Source: Pseudomonas sp. GD03944 (GTDB lineage Bacteria; Pseudomonadota; Gammaproteobacteria; Pseudomonadales; Pseudomonadaceae). From it: a stretch of DNA of 64,000 nucleotides. The DNA is taken from assembly GCF_029839275.1 (NCBI RefSeq), contig NZ_JAOCAH010000012.1:92268-156267 (forward strand). The letters run 5' to 3'. Each line of letters starts with the position of its first letter. Position 1 is the first letter of the stretch. Below are positions 7,708 through 16,233 of the stretch, piece after piece. Under the pieces are notes generated by a model. That model saw only the letters and a program-made list of their open reading frames with translations, searched no databases and was not told where the DNA came from. Made by a program: the position numbers and the translations under genes.

Positions 7708-9758
7708 GTGCACGTGATTTCCTGGTAGAGCTGGGCACCGAAGAGCTGCCACCCAAGGCCCTGAAGACCCTGGGCGAGGCGTTCCTCGCCGGCATCGAGA
7801 AAGGCCTCAAGGCCGCCGGCCTGTCCTACAGCGCCACCCGCTACTACGCCGCCCCGCGCCGCCTGGCCGTGCTGGTCGAGCAGTTGGCCACCCAGCAGCC
7901 GGACCGCGCCGTGAACCTCGACGGCCCGCCGATCCAGGCCGCCTTCGACGCCGACGGTAACCCGACCCAGGCCGCCCTGGGCTTCGCCAAGAAGTGCGGC
8001 GTGGACCTGGCCGAGATCGACCGCAGCGGTCCCAAGCTCAAGTTCAGCCAGAACATCCCGGGCCAGGCCGCTGCCGGCCTGCTGCCAGGCATCGTCGAAG
8101 CCTCGCTGAACGAACTGCCGATTCCCAAGCGCATGCGCTGGGGCGCGCGCAAGACCGAATTCGTCCGCCCGAGCCAGTGGCTGGTGATGCTGTTCGGCGA
8201 CGAGGTGATCGACTGCGAGATCCTCGCCCAGACCGCCGGCCGGGTGTCGCGCGGCCATCGCTTCCACGCCAACCACGAGGTGCGCATCAGTGCGCCGGCC
8301 AGCTACGCCGAAGACCTGCGCAGCGCCTATGTGATCGCCGATTTCGCCGAGCGTCGCGCGCAGATTTCCGCCCGCGTCGACCAGCTGGCCGCCGAGCAGC
8401 AGGGCAGTGCCATCGTGCCACCGGCCCTGCTCGACGAAGTCAGCGCCCTGGTCGAATGGCCGGTGCCGCTGGTCTGCTCCTTCGAGGAACGCTTCCTCGA
8501 AGTGCCGCAGGAAGCGCTGATCACTACCATGCAGGACAACCAGAAGTACTTCTGCCTGCTGGACGCCAACGGCAAGCTGCTGCCGCGTTTCATTACCGTG
8601 GCCAACGTCGAGAGCAAGGACCCGGCGCAGATCATCCACGGCAACGAGAAAGTCGTGCGCCCGCGCCTGACCGACGCCGAGTTCTTCTTCAAGCAGGACA
8701 AGAAGCAGAAGCTGGAAACCTTCAACCAGCGCCTGGCCAACGTGGTGTTCCAGGCCCAGCTGGGCTCGGTCTACGACAAGGCCAAACGCGTGTCCGGCCT
8801 GGCGGCATTCATCGCCGAACGTGTTGGCGGCGACGCCCCCCGTGCGGCGCGCGCCGGCCTGCTGTGCAAATGCGACCTGGCCAGCGAGATGGTCGGCGAG
8901 TTCCCGGAGATGCAGGGCATTGCCGGCTACTACTACGCCAAGCATGACGGCGAAGCCGACGACGTGGCCCTGGCCCTGAACGAGCAGTACATGCCCCGTG
9001 GCGCCGGCGCCGAGCTGCCAAGCACGCTCACCGGTTCCGCGGTGGCCCTGGCCGACAAGCTCGACACCCTGGTCGGCATCTTCGGCATCGGCATGCTGCC
9101 CACCGGCAGCAAGGACCCCTATGCCCTGCGCCGCGCTGCCCTCGGTGTGCTGCGTATCCTGATCGAGAAGCAGCTGGACCTGGACCTGGTCGCGACCATC
9201 GGTTTCGCCATTTCCCAGTTCGGCGACAAGGTCAAAGCCGCGGGCCTGGCTCCGCAGGTGCAGGATTTCATTTTCGACCGCCTGCGTGCGCGTTACGAAG
9301 ACGAAGGCGTAGACGTGGCCGTCTACCAGGCGGTGCGTGCGGTCAACCCGGTGTCGCCACTGGACTTCGACCAGCGCGTGCAGGCCGTGCAGGTCTTCCG
9401 CAAGCTGCCGGAAGCCAACGCCCTGGCTGCCGCCAACAAGCGCGTGTCCAACCTGCTGAGCAAGGCCGACGGCAATGTCGCGCCGAGCATCGAAGCCCAT
9501 TACTTCGACACGCCGGCCGAGTTCGCCCTCAACGCCGCGATCCAGCAAGCCGACCAGGCCGTCCAGCCGATGGCCCAGGCCCGTGAGTACAGCGCGGCGC
9601 TGGCCCACCTGGCCAGCCTGCGCGAGCCGGTGGACAGCTTCTTCGAGGCGGTGCTGGTGAATGCCGAGGACCCGTCCGTCCGGGCCAACCGCTACGCCTT
9701 GCTGGCCAAACTGCGCGGTCTGTTCCTGGGTGTCGCCGATATCTCGGTGCTGGGCTGA
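7704..9758 (+). CDS. glyS: Glycine--tRNA ligase beta subunit
   Basis: Beta chain of glycyl-tRNA synthetase, 684 aa, full length. It opens with the family signature ARDFLVELGTEELPPKAL and contains ALITTMQDNQKYFCL and the HD-like segment around MVGEFPEMQGIAGYYYA. The C-terminal part (about 560-684) carries the DALR-type anticodon-binding helices. The start overlaps glyQ by four bases. The opposite strand is open over most of this gene, which reflects GC-rich codon use rather than a second gene. Confidence 0.96.
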   Translation: MSARDFLVELGTEELPPKALKTLGEAFLAGIEKGLKAAGLSYSATRYYAAPRRLAVLVEQLATQQPDRAVNLDGPPIQAAFDADGNPTQAALGFAKKCGVDLAEIDRSGPKLKFSQNIPGQAAAGLLPGIVEASLNELPIPKRMRWGARKTEFVRPSQWLVMLFGDEVIDCEILAQTAGRVSRGHRFHANHEVRISAPASYAEDLRSAYVIADFAERRAQISARVDQLAAEQQGSAIVPPALLDEVSALVEWPVPLVCSFEERFLEVPQEALITTMQDNQKYFCLLDANGKLLPRFITVANVESKDPAQIIHGNEKVVRPRLTDAEFFFKQDKKQKLETFNQRLANVVFQAQLGSVYDKAKRVSGLAAFIAERVGGDAPRAARAGLLCKCDLASEMVGEFPEMQGIAGYYYAKHDGEADDVALALNEQYMPRGAGAELPSTLTGSAVALADKLDTLVGIFGIGMLPTGSKDPYALRRAALGVLRILIEKQLDLDLVATIGFAISQFGDKVKAAGLAPQVQDFIFDRLRARYEDEGVDVAVYQAVRAVNPVSPLDFDQRVQAVQVFRKLPEANALAAANKRVSNLLSKADGNVAPSIEAHYFDTPAEFALNAAIQQADQAVQPMAQAREYSAALAHLASLREPVDSFFEAVLVNAEDPSVRANRYALLAKLRGLFLGVADISVLG

Positions 9759-9848
9759 TCGTCGGATAACCGGCCGTCGGGGTAACCCACGGTCGGTTAG
9801 TCCGGTAAGGGGGCCTGCCGCCAGGCGGGTGCCCGCCACGGAGTCGTT

Positions 9849-10382
9849 ATGAAGCTGCTGATTCTCGACCGCGACGGTGTCATCAACCAGGACTCCGACG
9901 CGTACATCAAATCCCTCGAGGAATGGATTCCGATCCCCGGCTCCATCGAGGCGATCGCTCGCCTGTCCAAGGCCGGCTGGACCGTGGCCGTGGCCACCAA
10001 CCAATCCGGTCTGGCCCGCGGCTATTACGGCCCTGAAGCACTCGAAGCGATGCACGCGCGGTTGCGCGAGCTGGTGGCCGAGCAGGGCGCTGAAGTGGGC
10101 CTGATCGTGCATTGCCCCCACGGCCCCAACGACGGCTGCGACTGCCGCAAGCCCAAGCCGGGCATGCTCCGGCAGATCGCCGCGCACTACGGCGTTTCCC
10201 TCGACGGGGTATGGTTCGTCGGCGACAGCAGTGGTGACCTGGAAGCCGCGTGCACCGTCGATTGTCAGCCAGTCCTGGTAAAGACCGGGAAAGGCATGAT
10301 CACCGCCGGCAAGGCATTGCCAGCAGGAACCCTGGTATTCGATGATCTGGCGGCAGTTGCCGCACACCTTCTTCATTCATAA
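9849..10382 (+). CDS. gmhB: D-glycero-beta-D-manno-heptose-1,7-bisphosphate 7-phosphatase
   Basis: HAD-superfamily phosphatase in ADP-heptose synthesis for the lipopolysaccharide inner core, 177 aa. Visible motifs are the nucleophile loop LDRDGVIN, motif II VATNQSG, a zinc-binding set of Cys/His in HCPHGPNDGCDCRKPKPGM, and the acidic motif IV FVGDSSGDLEAA. It follows glyS after 90 bases and precedes plsC by 32 bases, the order seen near the origin in other pseudomonads. Confidence 0.92.
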   Translation: MKLLILDRDGVINQDSDAYIKSLEEWIPIPGSIEAIARLSKAGWTVAVATNQSGLARGYYGPEALEAMHARLRELVAEQGAEVGLIVHCPHGPNDGCDCRKPKPGMLRQIAAHYGVSLDGVWFVGDSSGDLEAACTVDCQPVLVKTGKGMITAGKALPAGTLVFDDLAAVAAHLLHS

Positions 10383-10414
10383 GGCAGGCTCCGCCTGCGA
10401 CGGTAAACGTGCCC

Positions 10415-11188
10415 ATGTCGACAGTGCAGACCCTCAGAACCATCCTCTTCTATCTGCTCCTGTCCTCCAGTGCGTGCATCTGGAGCGTGATCAGCATGTT
10501 CGTTGCGCCGTTCCTGCCGTTCCGGGCGCGCTACCGCTTCGTCAACCAGGCCTGGTGTGCCTGGGCGATCTGGCTGGCCAAGGTCCTGGTGGGCATCCGC
10601 TACGAGATCAGCGGCCTGGAAAACATCCCGCAGAAGCCCTGCGTGATCCTCGCCAAGCACCAGAGCACCTGGGAAACCTTCTTCCTCTCGGCGCTGTTCG
10701 AGCCCATGACCCAGGTGCTCAAGCGCGAGCTGCTGTACGTGCCGTTCTTCGGCTGGGCCATGGCCATGCTCAGGCCGATCGCCATCGATCGGGACAACCC
10801 CAAGGCCGCCCTCAAGCAACTCGCCAGCAAGGGCCATGAGCGCCTGGAGCAGGGCGTGTGGGTACTGATCTTCCCGGAAGGCACGCGCATTCCGCCGGGC
10901 CAGATCGGCAAGTTCTCCCGTGGTGGCGCCGCCCTGGCGGTCAACGCCAACCTGCCGGTACTGCCCATCGCTCACAACGCCGGCGAGTTCTGGCCGAAGG
11001 AAGGCTGGGCCAAGTACCCCGGCACCGTGCAGGTGGTGATCGGCCCGGCGATGTACGCCGAAGGCACCGGCCCGCGGGCCATTGCCGAACTCAACGACCG
11101 GGCATTTGCCTGGGTCAGCCAGGCACAACGGGAAATCGGTCACCTGCCGCCCGAAACCGCCCCGGTGGAGTCGGTCGAGGTCGCCTGA
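10415..11188 (+). CDS. plsC: 1-acyl-sn-glycerol-3-phosphate acyltransferase (LptA/PlsC type)
   Basis: Membrane acyltransferase converting lysophosphatidate to phosphatidate, 257 aa. An N-terminal hydrophobic segment (TILFYLLLSSSACIWSVI) is followed by motif I, with KHQSTWET in place of the usual HX4D, and motif III FPEGTR. ATG at 10415 (MSTVQTLRT) is preferred over an in-frame GTG two codons upstream. It follows gmhB closely and is probably in the same transcript. A second, shorter PlsC-like protein is encoded at 15612. Confidence 0.9.
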   Translation: MSTVQTLRTILFYLLLSSSACIWSVISMFVAPFLPFRARYRFVNQAWCAWAIWLAKVLVGIRYEISGLENIPQKPCVILAKHQSTWETFFLSALFEPMTQVLKRELLYVPFFGWAMAMLRPIAIDRDNPKAALKQLASKGHERLEQGVWVLIFPEGTRIPPGQIGKFSRGGAALAVNANLPVLPIAHNAGEFWPKEGWAKYPGTVQVVIGPAMYAEGTGPRAIAELNDRAFAWVSQAQREIGHLPPETAPVESVEVA

Positions 11189-11417
11189 CCGCGCTGTGGA
11201 TAACCTGTTGAGGAATTTAATTTTCTTTAGAAAAAAAGCTTATAACTGTCTGATTTAACGAATTTTTATGTTGCACCCTGTTTGTCGATAAATTGGGCAT
11301 AAGTTTTCTTCGCACCGTTGCATGACGCAGTTCACGCACGGTGTAGAGCCGCCAGGAGGCGCAAACGGCTAAGCTGGCACGATCCAGTCGTTAAGCCGCG
11401 ATGAAACGGAGTTCGCC
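11189..11417. promoter_or_regulatory. AT-rich leader with a DnaA box upstream of the lipid operon
   Basis: This 229-base gap includes a perfect DnaA box TGTGGATAA at 11195-11203, followed by a markedly AT-rich stretch (about 11210-11310) in an otherwise GC-rich region. The promoter of the downstream operon should lie here, but no hexamer pair with proper spacing is convincing. Confidence 0.45.
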
Positions 11418-12041
11418 ATGCTTTCGATCTACCAGCTCAAACCCCGCTTTCAGGCGCTGCTGCGCCCCCTGGTGCAGCAGCTCTACACCCACGGCGTCAC
11501 CGCCAACCAGGTCACCCTCACCGCTGCCGTCGTCTCCGTGCTGCTGGGTCTGCTGCTCGCGGTGTTCGTCAGCCAGCTCTGGCTGTTCGCCCTGATTCCT
11601 TTGTGGATGCTGCTGCGCATGGCGCTCAACGCGGTGGACGGCATGCTGGCCCGGGAATTCGGCCAGCAGTCGAAACTGGGCGCCTACCTCAACGAACTCA
11701 GCGACGTGATCGCCGACGCCGCGCTCTATCTGCCCTTCGCCCTGCTGCCCGGCGTATCGCCGGTGCTGGTGGTGATCCTGGTGCTGCTGGCGGTTGTCAG
11801 CGAATACGCCGGAGTGATGGGGCCGATGATTGGTGTGTCGCGCCGCTATGACGGCCCCATGGGCAAGAGCGACCGCGCCTTCTGCTTCGGCGTGCTCGGC
11901 GCCGGCGTGGCCAGCGGCCTGCTGCCCCTGGGCTGGATCGATGCGCTGCTGCTGCTGATCACCGCACTGCTGCTCTATACGCTGTACAACCGCGTGCGCC
12001 AGGGTCTGGCCGAAGCGGTTGCCCCCTCTGTCTCGGAGTAA
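11418..12041 (+). CDS. CDP-alcohol phosphatidyltransferase family protein (YnbA-like)
   Basis: Integral membrane enzyme, 207 aa, that would join a CDP-activated lipid to an alcohol. The family motif is DxxDGxxAR(x8)GxxxDxxxD. Here it reads NAVDGMLAR...GAYLNELSD, so the first and third Asp are Asn. Hydrophobic segments cover about 32-70, 100-125 and 170-190. The gene starts a six-gene operon with tight overlaps. The E. coli YnbA resemblance is from gene content and memory of the family. The alcohol acceptor is unknown. Confidence 0.82.
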   Translation: MLSIYQLKPRFQALLRPLVQQLYTHGVTANQVTLTAAVVSVLLGLLLAVFVSQLWLFALIPLWMLLRMALNAVDGMLAREFGQQSKLGAYLNELSDVIADAALYLPFALLPGVSPVLVVILVLLAVVSEYAGVMGPMIGVSRRYDGPMGKSDRAFCFGVLGAGVASGLLPLGWIDALLLLITALLLYTLYNRVRQGLAEAVAPSVSE

Positions 12042-12051
12042 GGAAAACCCG

Positions 12052-13809
12052 ATGAGCGAAGCCACCACCCAGCACTTCACCACCCACGACGGGGTCGACC
12101 TGTTCTACCGCCACTGGGCCGCCACGGATGCCCCGGCCGGCACACCCCGGCGCGCCATCGTGCTGTTCCACCGCGGCCACGAGCACGGCGGCCGGATGGC
12201 CCACCTGGTGGATGAACTGCAGCTGGGCGGTTTCGACTTCTTCGCCTGGGACGCTCGCGGCCATGGCGAATCGCCGGGCGAGCGGGGCGACAGCCCGAGT
12301 TTCGCCACCAGCGTGCGAGACGTACAGACCTTCATCGACCATATCGCCGCCACCCACGGCCTCGCCACCGAAGACATGGTGGTCCTGGCGCAGAGCGTCG
12401 GCGCGGTGATCGTGTCCACCTGGGCCCATGACTACGCTCCCAAGGTCCGCGCCCTGGTGCTCGCCTCGCCGGCCTTCAAGGTCAAGCTCTACGTGCCCTT
12501 CGCTCGCCCCGGCCTGAAGCTGATGCGCGCCTGGCGCGGCAACTTCTTCGTCAACAGCTACGTCAAGGCCAGGTTCCTGAGCCACGATCCGCAGCGCATC
12601 GCGTCGTTCGAGGCGGACCCGCTGATCACCCGCCCTATTTCTGTGAACATGCTGCTGGGCCTCTACGAAGCCGCCGATCGGGTGGTGGCCGATGCCCAGG
12701 CCATCCAGATCCCTACCCAGCTGCTGGTATCCGGCAGCGACTTCGTGGTGCACCGCAAACCCCAGGAGCAGTTCTTCGCGCGCCTGGGCAGCCTGCGCAA
12801 GGAGCTGCATGTGCTCCCCGGGTTCTTCCACGACACCCTGGGCGAGCGCGATCGGGAACATGCCCTGGCGCGCATCCGCCGTTTCGTCCTGAAAACCTTC
12901 GAGGAACCGCTGCAGCGCCCCTCGTTGCTGGATGCCGACCGACTGGGCTGGAGCTGCGCAGAAGCCGAGGAGCTGGCCGCTCCGCTGCCGAAGAACTCGC
13001 CGCGTGACCTTTACTGGCGCGCCACCCGGGCCAGCATGAAGTTCGGTAGCGGTCTTTCCGCCGGCGTGAAACTGGGTTTTGACACCGGCTTCGACTCCGG
13101 CAGCACCCTGGACTATGTGTACCGCAACACCCCCACCGGCACATCGCCGATCGGCAGGCTGATCGACCGCAACTACCTCAACTCCATCGGCTGGCGCGGC
13201 ATCCGCCAGCGCAAGGTGCATGCCGAGGAATTGCTGCGTCTGGCCATGGCCAGGCTGCGGGAGCAGGGCCAGGGGGTGCGCATCGTCGATATCGCCGCCG
13301 GCCACGGCCGCTACATCCTCGAAGCGCTGGAGCAGGGCACAGAGAAGCCCGATTCGATCCTGCTGCGCGACTACAGTGATATCAACGTGCGCGACGGCGC
13401 GGCCCTGATCGCCCAGAAGGGCCTGGGCGATATCGCCCGTTTCGTCAAAGGCGATGCCTTCGACAAGGCGGACCTGGCAACGCTTGATCCCAAGCCGACA
13501 CTGGCGGTGGTATCCGGCCTGTATGAGCTGTTCGGCAGCAACCAGATGGTGGGTGACTCCCTGGCCGGTCTGGCAGCCGCCGTGGAGGAGGGTGGCTACC
13601 TGGTCTACACCGGCCAGCCGTGGCACCCGCAGCTGGAACTGATCGCCCGCGCCCTCACCAGCCACCGCGGTGGCCAGGCCTGGGTCATGCGCCGTCGCAG
13701 CCAGGCGGAAATGGACCAGCTCGTGGAAGCCGCCGGCTTCCGCAAGCTGACCCAGCGCATCGATGAGTGGGGCATCTTCAGTGTGTCCCTGGCGCAGCGG
13801 GTGTCCTGA
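12052..13809 (+). CDS. Bifunctional alpha/beta hydrolase / class I SAM-dependent methyltransferase (YnbC-like)
   Basis: A two-domain protein of 585 aa. Residues about 1-290 form an alpha/beta hydrolase of the monoacylglycerol-lipase/lysophospholipase type: HRGHEHGGRM, AWDARGHGESPG, nucleophile Ser in LAQSVGAVI, and HDTLGERDREHAL toward the end. Residues about 370-585 form a Rossmann methyltransferase with motif I VRIVDIAAGHGRYILEAL. It begins 10 bases after the phosphatidyltransferase gene with AAGGA upstream. The fusion suggests deacylation or ester cleavage coupled to methylation of a lipid product. The actual substrate is not known. Confidence 0.85.
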   Translation: MSEATTQHFTTHDGVDLFYRHWAATDAPAGTPRRAIVLFHRGHEHGGRMAHLVDELQLGGFDFFAWDARGHGESPGERGDSPSFATSVRDVQTFIDHIAATHGLATEDMVVLAQSVGAVIVSTWAHDYAPKVRALVLASPAFKVKLYVPFARPGLKLMRAWRGNFFVNSYVKARFLSHDPQRIASFEADPLITRPISVNMLLGLYEAADRVVADAQAIQIPTQLLVSGSDFVVHRKPQEQFFARLGSLRKELHVLPGFFHDTLGERDREHALARIRRFVLKTFEEPLQRPSLLDADRLGWSCAEAEELAAPLPKNSPRDLYWRATRASMKFGSGLSAGVKLGFDTGFDSGSTLDYVYRNTPTGTSPIGRLIDRNYLNSIGWRGIRQRKVHAEELLRLAMARLREQGQGVRIVDIAAGHGRYILEALEQGTEKPDSILLRDYSDINVRDGAALIAQKGLGDIARFVKGDAFDKADLATLDPKPTLAVVSGLYELFGSNQMVGDSLAGLAAAVEEGGYLVYTGQPWHPQLELIARALTSHRGGQAWVMRRRSQAEMDQLVEAAGFRKLTQRIDEWGIFSVSLAQRVS

Positions 13810-15161
13810 TGACGCCCGCCGTGGTTCTCCGGGAAGCCGGATTATGGAAGCGCGGCGTACTCTGGCTGTTGTTGCTCGCCCCGCTGTTCTTCAGCACTTA
13901 TGGCTTCGCCAACTGGTTCACCGGCCAGCGCGATGACGTCGGCAGCCTGGTGTTCGGCTGGGAACGGCACATGCCGCTGTGGCCCTGGACGATCATTCCC
14001 TACTGGTCGATCGATCTGCTCTACGGCCTGTCGTTCCTGCTGCCGGCCAGCCGCGGCGAGATGGACCGGCATGGCCTGCGCCTGCTCACCGCCCAGGTGA
14101 TCTGCATCGCCTGCTTCCTGCTCTGGCCCCTGCGCTTCACCTTCGAACGGCCGGAACTGGACGGCCTGTTCGGGCTGATGTTCGACGTACTGATGGGCTT
14201 CGACAAACCCTTCAACCAGGCGCCATCGCTGCATATCACCCTGCTGGTGGTGCTCTGGGCCTGCTTCGCTCACTACGCCACCGGCCTGTGGCGTGTGGTG
14301 CTGCATACCTGGTTCTTCCTCATCGGGCTCTCGGTGCTGACCACCTGGCAGCACCACTTCATCGATGTGCCCACCGGCCTGCTCGCCGGCTTCCTCTGCC
14401 TGTGGCTGTGGCCGAGCGAAGGGCGCAGCCCGTTGCTGGCCTGGCGCCTGGCGCGCGATTCCGGACGGTGGCGCCTGGCCTTGCGCTACAGCCTTGGAGC
14501 GGCGCTGTGCAGCGTGCTGGCGGTGAACATCGGTGGCGCGGCGTTGTGGCTGCTGTGGCCGGCCCTGTCTCTGCTGCTGGTGGCGCTGAACTATGCGCTG
14601 TTCGATGCCCGGGGGTTTCAGAAACGTGCCGATGGCCGCCTGAGCGCGGCCAGCAATTGGTTGTTGGCGCCCTACCTGCTCGGCGCCTGGATCAACTCCC
14701 GGGCCTGGACCCGGCGGCACCCGCAGCCTGATGAAGTCGCCGACGGCATCTGGCTCGGGCGCATCCCGGCGCCCGGGGAGGGCCATTCATTCGCGGCCAT
14801 CGCCGACCTCTGCGCCGAGTTGCCCTGCAAGGCCGAAGGGCGTGTGTACCGGGAACTGGCAACCCTGGACCTGATCGCTCCCAGCCCTCAGCACTGCCTG
14901 GATGCCGCTGTGGCCATCGAAGACCTGCGTCAACATGGGCCGGTCCTGGTGTGTTGCGCCCTGGGGTATTCGCGCAGCGCCACCGCGGTGGCAGCCTGGT
15001 TGCTGCACACAGACCGCTGCACGAGCGTCGCAGAGGCGCTCGATCGCCTGCGCCAGGCTCGCCCTCAGGTTGTCCTGGGAGAGGCTCACCAACGCGCTCT
15101 GCAGGCCTTGCTGGCGCTTCCGGCGCCTTCTGTTACCGGTGAGGTCGTCCATGGCCAGTGA
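13809..15161 (+). CDS. PAP2-family membrane phosphatase fused to dual-specificity phosphatase (YnbD-like)
   Basis: A 450-aa protein overlapping the previous gene (TGATG). The first 300 residues hold several membrane segments and a PAP2/inositol-phosphorylceramide-synthase-type core: QAPSLHIT and HHFIDVPTG supply the histidines and aspartate. The C-terminal 150 residues are a tyrosine/dual-specificity phosphatase domain with the CX5R loop in VCCALGYSRSATAV. Such phosphatases include enzymes that dephosphorylate phosphatidylglycerophosphate, so removing phosphate from a phosphatidyl-polyol phosphate is a plausible role. An 11-base overlap leads into the next gene. Confidence 0.82.
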   Translation: MTPAVVLREAGLWKRGVLWLLLLAPLFFSTYGFANWFTGQRDDVGSLVFGWERHMPLWPWTIIPYWSIDLLYGLSFLLPASRGEMDRHGLRLLTAQVICIACFLLWPLRFTFERPELDGLFGLMFDVLMGFDKPFNQAPSLHITLLVVLWACFAHYATGLWRVVLHTWFFLIGLSVLTTWQHHFIDVPTGLLAGFLCLWLWPSEGRSPLLAWRLARDSGRWRLALRYSLGAALCSVLAVNIGGAALWLLWPALSLLLVALNYALFDARGFQKRADGRLSAASNWLLAPYLLGAWINSRAWTRRHPQPDEVADGIWLGRIPAPGEGHSFAAIADLCAELPCKAEGRVYRELATLDLIAPSPQHCLDAAVAIEDLRQHGPVLVCCALGYSRSATAVAAWLLHTDRCTSVAEALDRLRQARPQVVLGEAHQRALQALLALPAPSVTGEVVHGQ

Positions 15162-15600
15162 CCTGCAACTGCAACTCGTGGCGACCCTGTTACGCCGGGG
15201 CAAGGCCATCGACCGGCTGTCCAGCGCTGTGCTCTTGCTGGCCCTGGCCATCGGCCTGTCGCCATTGCTCGGTGTAGCAACATCACTGCTTGCCGCCGGG
15301 CTGTGCACGGCACTGGTGGTATTGGGTGGCGTACAGAAGTTCTATGCCATCCGGGTAGCCATCGATGCCGAGCTGTTTCAGCACCTGTCCCAGGCGCCCG
15401 ATCAGCTAGAGCGGCGCACCGCGGAACTCGACCAGGCGCTGCTCGGCCTTGGTCAACCTGCCGCCAATGCCGGACGCTCCTGGGCACAACGCAGCCAGGG
15501 CGCACTGGGTTTGTTGCGGCGCCAGGCCCTGTGGTGCGGCCTGCAATTGCTCGTCGCGGTGTCGGCCGTGCTGCTGATGCCCTGGCTGTCGAACGGATAA
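15151..15600 (+). CDS. Small membrane protein of the lipid operon, function unknown
   Basis: A 149-aa protein from ATG at 15151, overlapping the phosphatase gene by 11 bases. It has a hydrophobic hairpin around residues 22-62 (LLLALAIGLSPLLGVATSLL, then a second segment), a polar helical middle rich in Gln, Glu and Ala, and a C-terminal membrane segment (LQLLVAVSAVLLMPWL). No family was recognised. Its position inside the operon suggests an accessory or scaffolding role in the same pathway. Confidence 0.7.
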   Translation: MASDLQLQLVATLLRRGKAIDRLSSAVLLLALAIGLSPLLGVATSLLAAGLCTALVVLGGVQKFYAIRVAIDAELFQHLSQAPDQLERRTAELDQALLGLGQPAANAGRSWAQRSQGALGLLRRQALWCGLQLLVAVSAVLLMPWLSNG

Positions 15601-15611
15601 GGACCACGCTC

Positions 15612-16232
15612 ATGCTCGCTTCTTTCGTTGCATTCCTCATCACCTCAGGCGCGCGTCTGCTCACCGGCGCCCGCGCGCTGTGGCTCGGCAGCACACCGCT
15701 GCCGGTGCAGCGCATCTATTACGCCAACCACAGCAGCCACGGCGACTTCGTGTTGCTCTGGGCTTCGCTGCCTCCCGAGCTGCGTCAGCGCACCCGCCCG
15801 GTCGCCGGCTCGGACTACTGGATGAAGGGTGGGCTGCGCAGCTTCCTGATTCAGCGCGTGTTCAACGGTGTGCTGGTGGACCGGCAACGCAGTTCCTCCG
15901 ACCACAATCCACTGCAGGCCATGCTCGACGCCCTGGAGCAGGGTGATTCACTGATCGTGTTCCCGGAGGGTACGCGCAACCTGGAGGAGGGCTTGCTGCC
16001 GTTCAAGAGCGGGCTCTACCACCTGGCCAGGGCGCGCCCCGATGTCGAGGTGATCCCGGTGTGGATTGCCAACCTCAACCGCGTCATGCCCAAGGGCAGG
16101 GCTTTGCCATTGCCGCTGCTGTGCACCCTGAACTTCGGCGCTCCGCTGGGCATGGGTGAAGAGGAGGGCAAAGAGGCGTACCTCGAACGTGCCCGCGATA
16201 CGCTGCTGGCCATGGCGCCCGAGGAGGTCTGA
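15612..16232 (+). CDS. PlsC-like 1-acylglycerol-3-phosphate acyltransferase
   Basis: A 206-aa acyltransferase from ATG at 15612. Motif I is NHSSHGDF, an exact HX4D, and motif III is FPEGTRN; a hydrophobic stretch near the N-terminus anchors it. It is shorter than housekeeping PlsC and diverges from the one at 10415. Within the operon it could supply phosphatidate for the CDP-diglyceride synthase encoded next, or acylate the final lipid. One base separates its stop from the following start. Confidence 0.82.
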   Translation: MLASFVAFLITSGARLLTGARALWLGSTPLPVQRIYYANHSSHGDFVLLWASLPPELRQRTRPVAGSDYWMKGGLRSFLIQRVFNGVLVDRQRSSSDHNPLQAMLDALEQGDSLIVFPEGTRNLEEGLLPFKSGLYHLARARPDVEVIPVWIANLNRVMPKGRALPLPLLCTLNFGAPLGMGEEEGKEAYLERARDTLLAMAPEEV

Positions 16233-16233
16233 G

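Noticed and set aside
7617..10376. A very long open frame on the minus strand opposite glyS and gmhB
   Set aside because: The plus strand encodes full-length, well-recognised GlyS and GmhB. The antisense frame is low-complexity (rich in Gly, Gln, Val, Ala, His) and is a by-product of GC-rich third positions.
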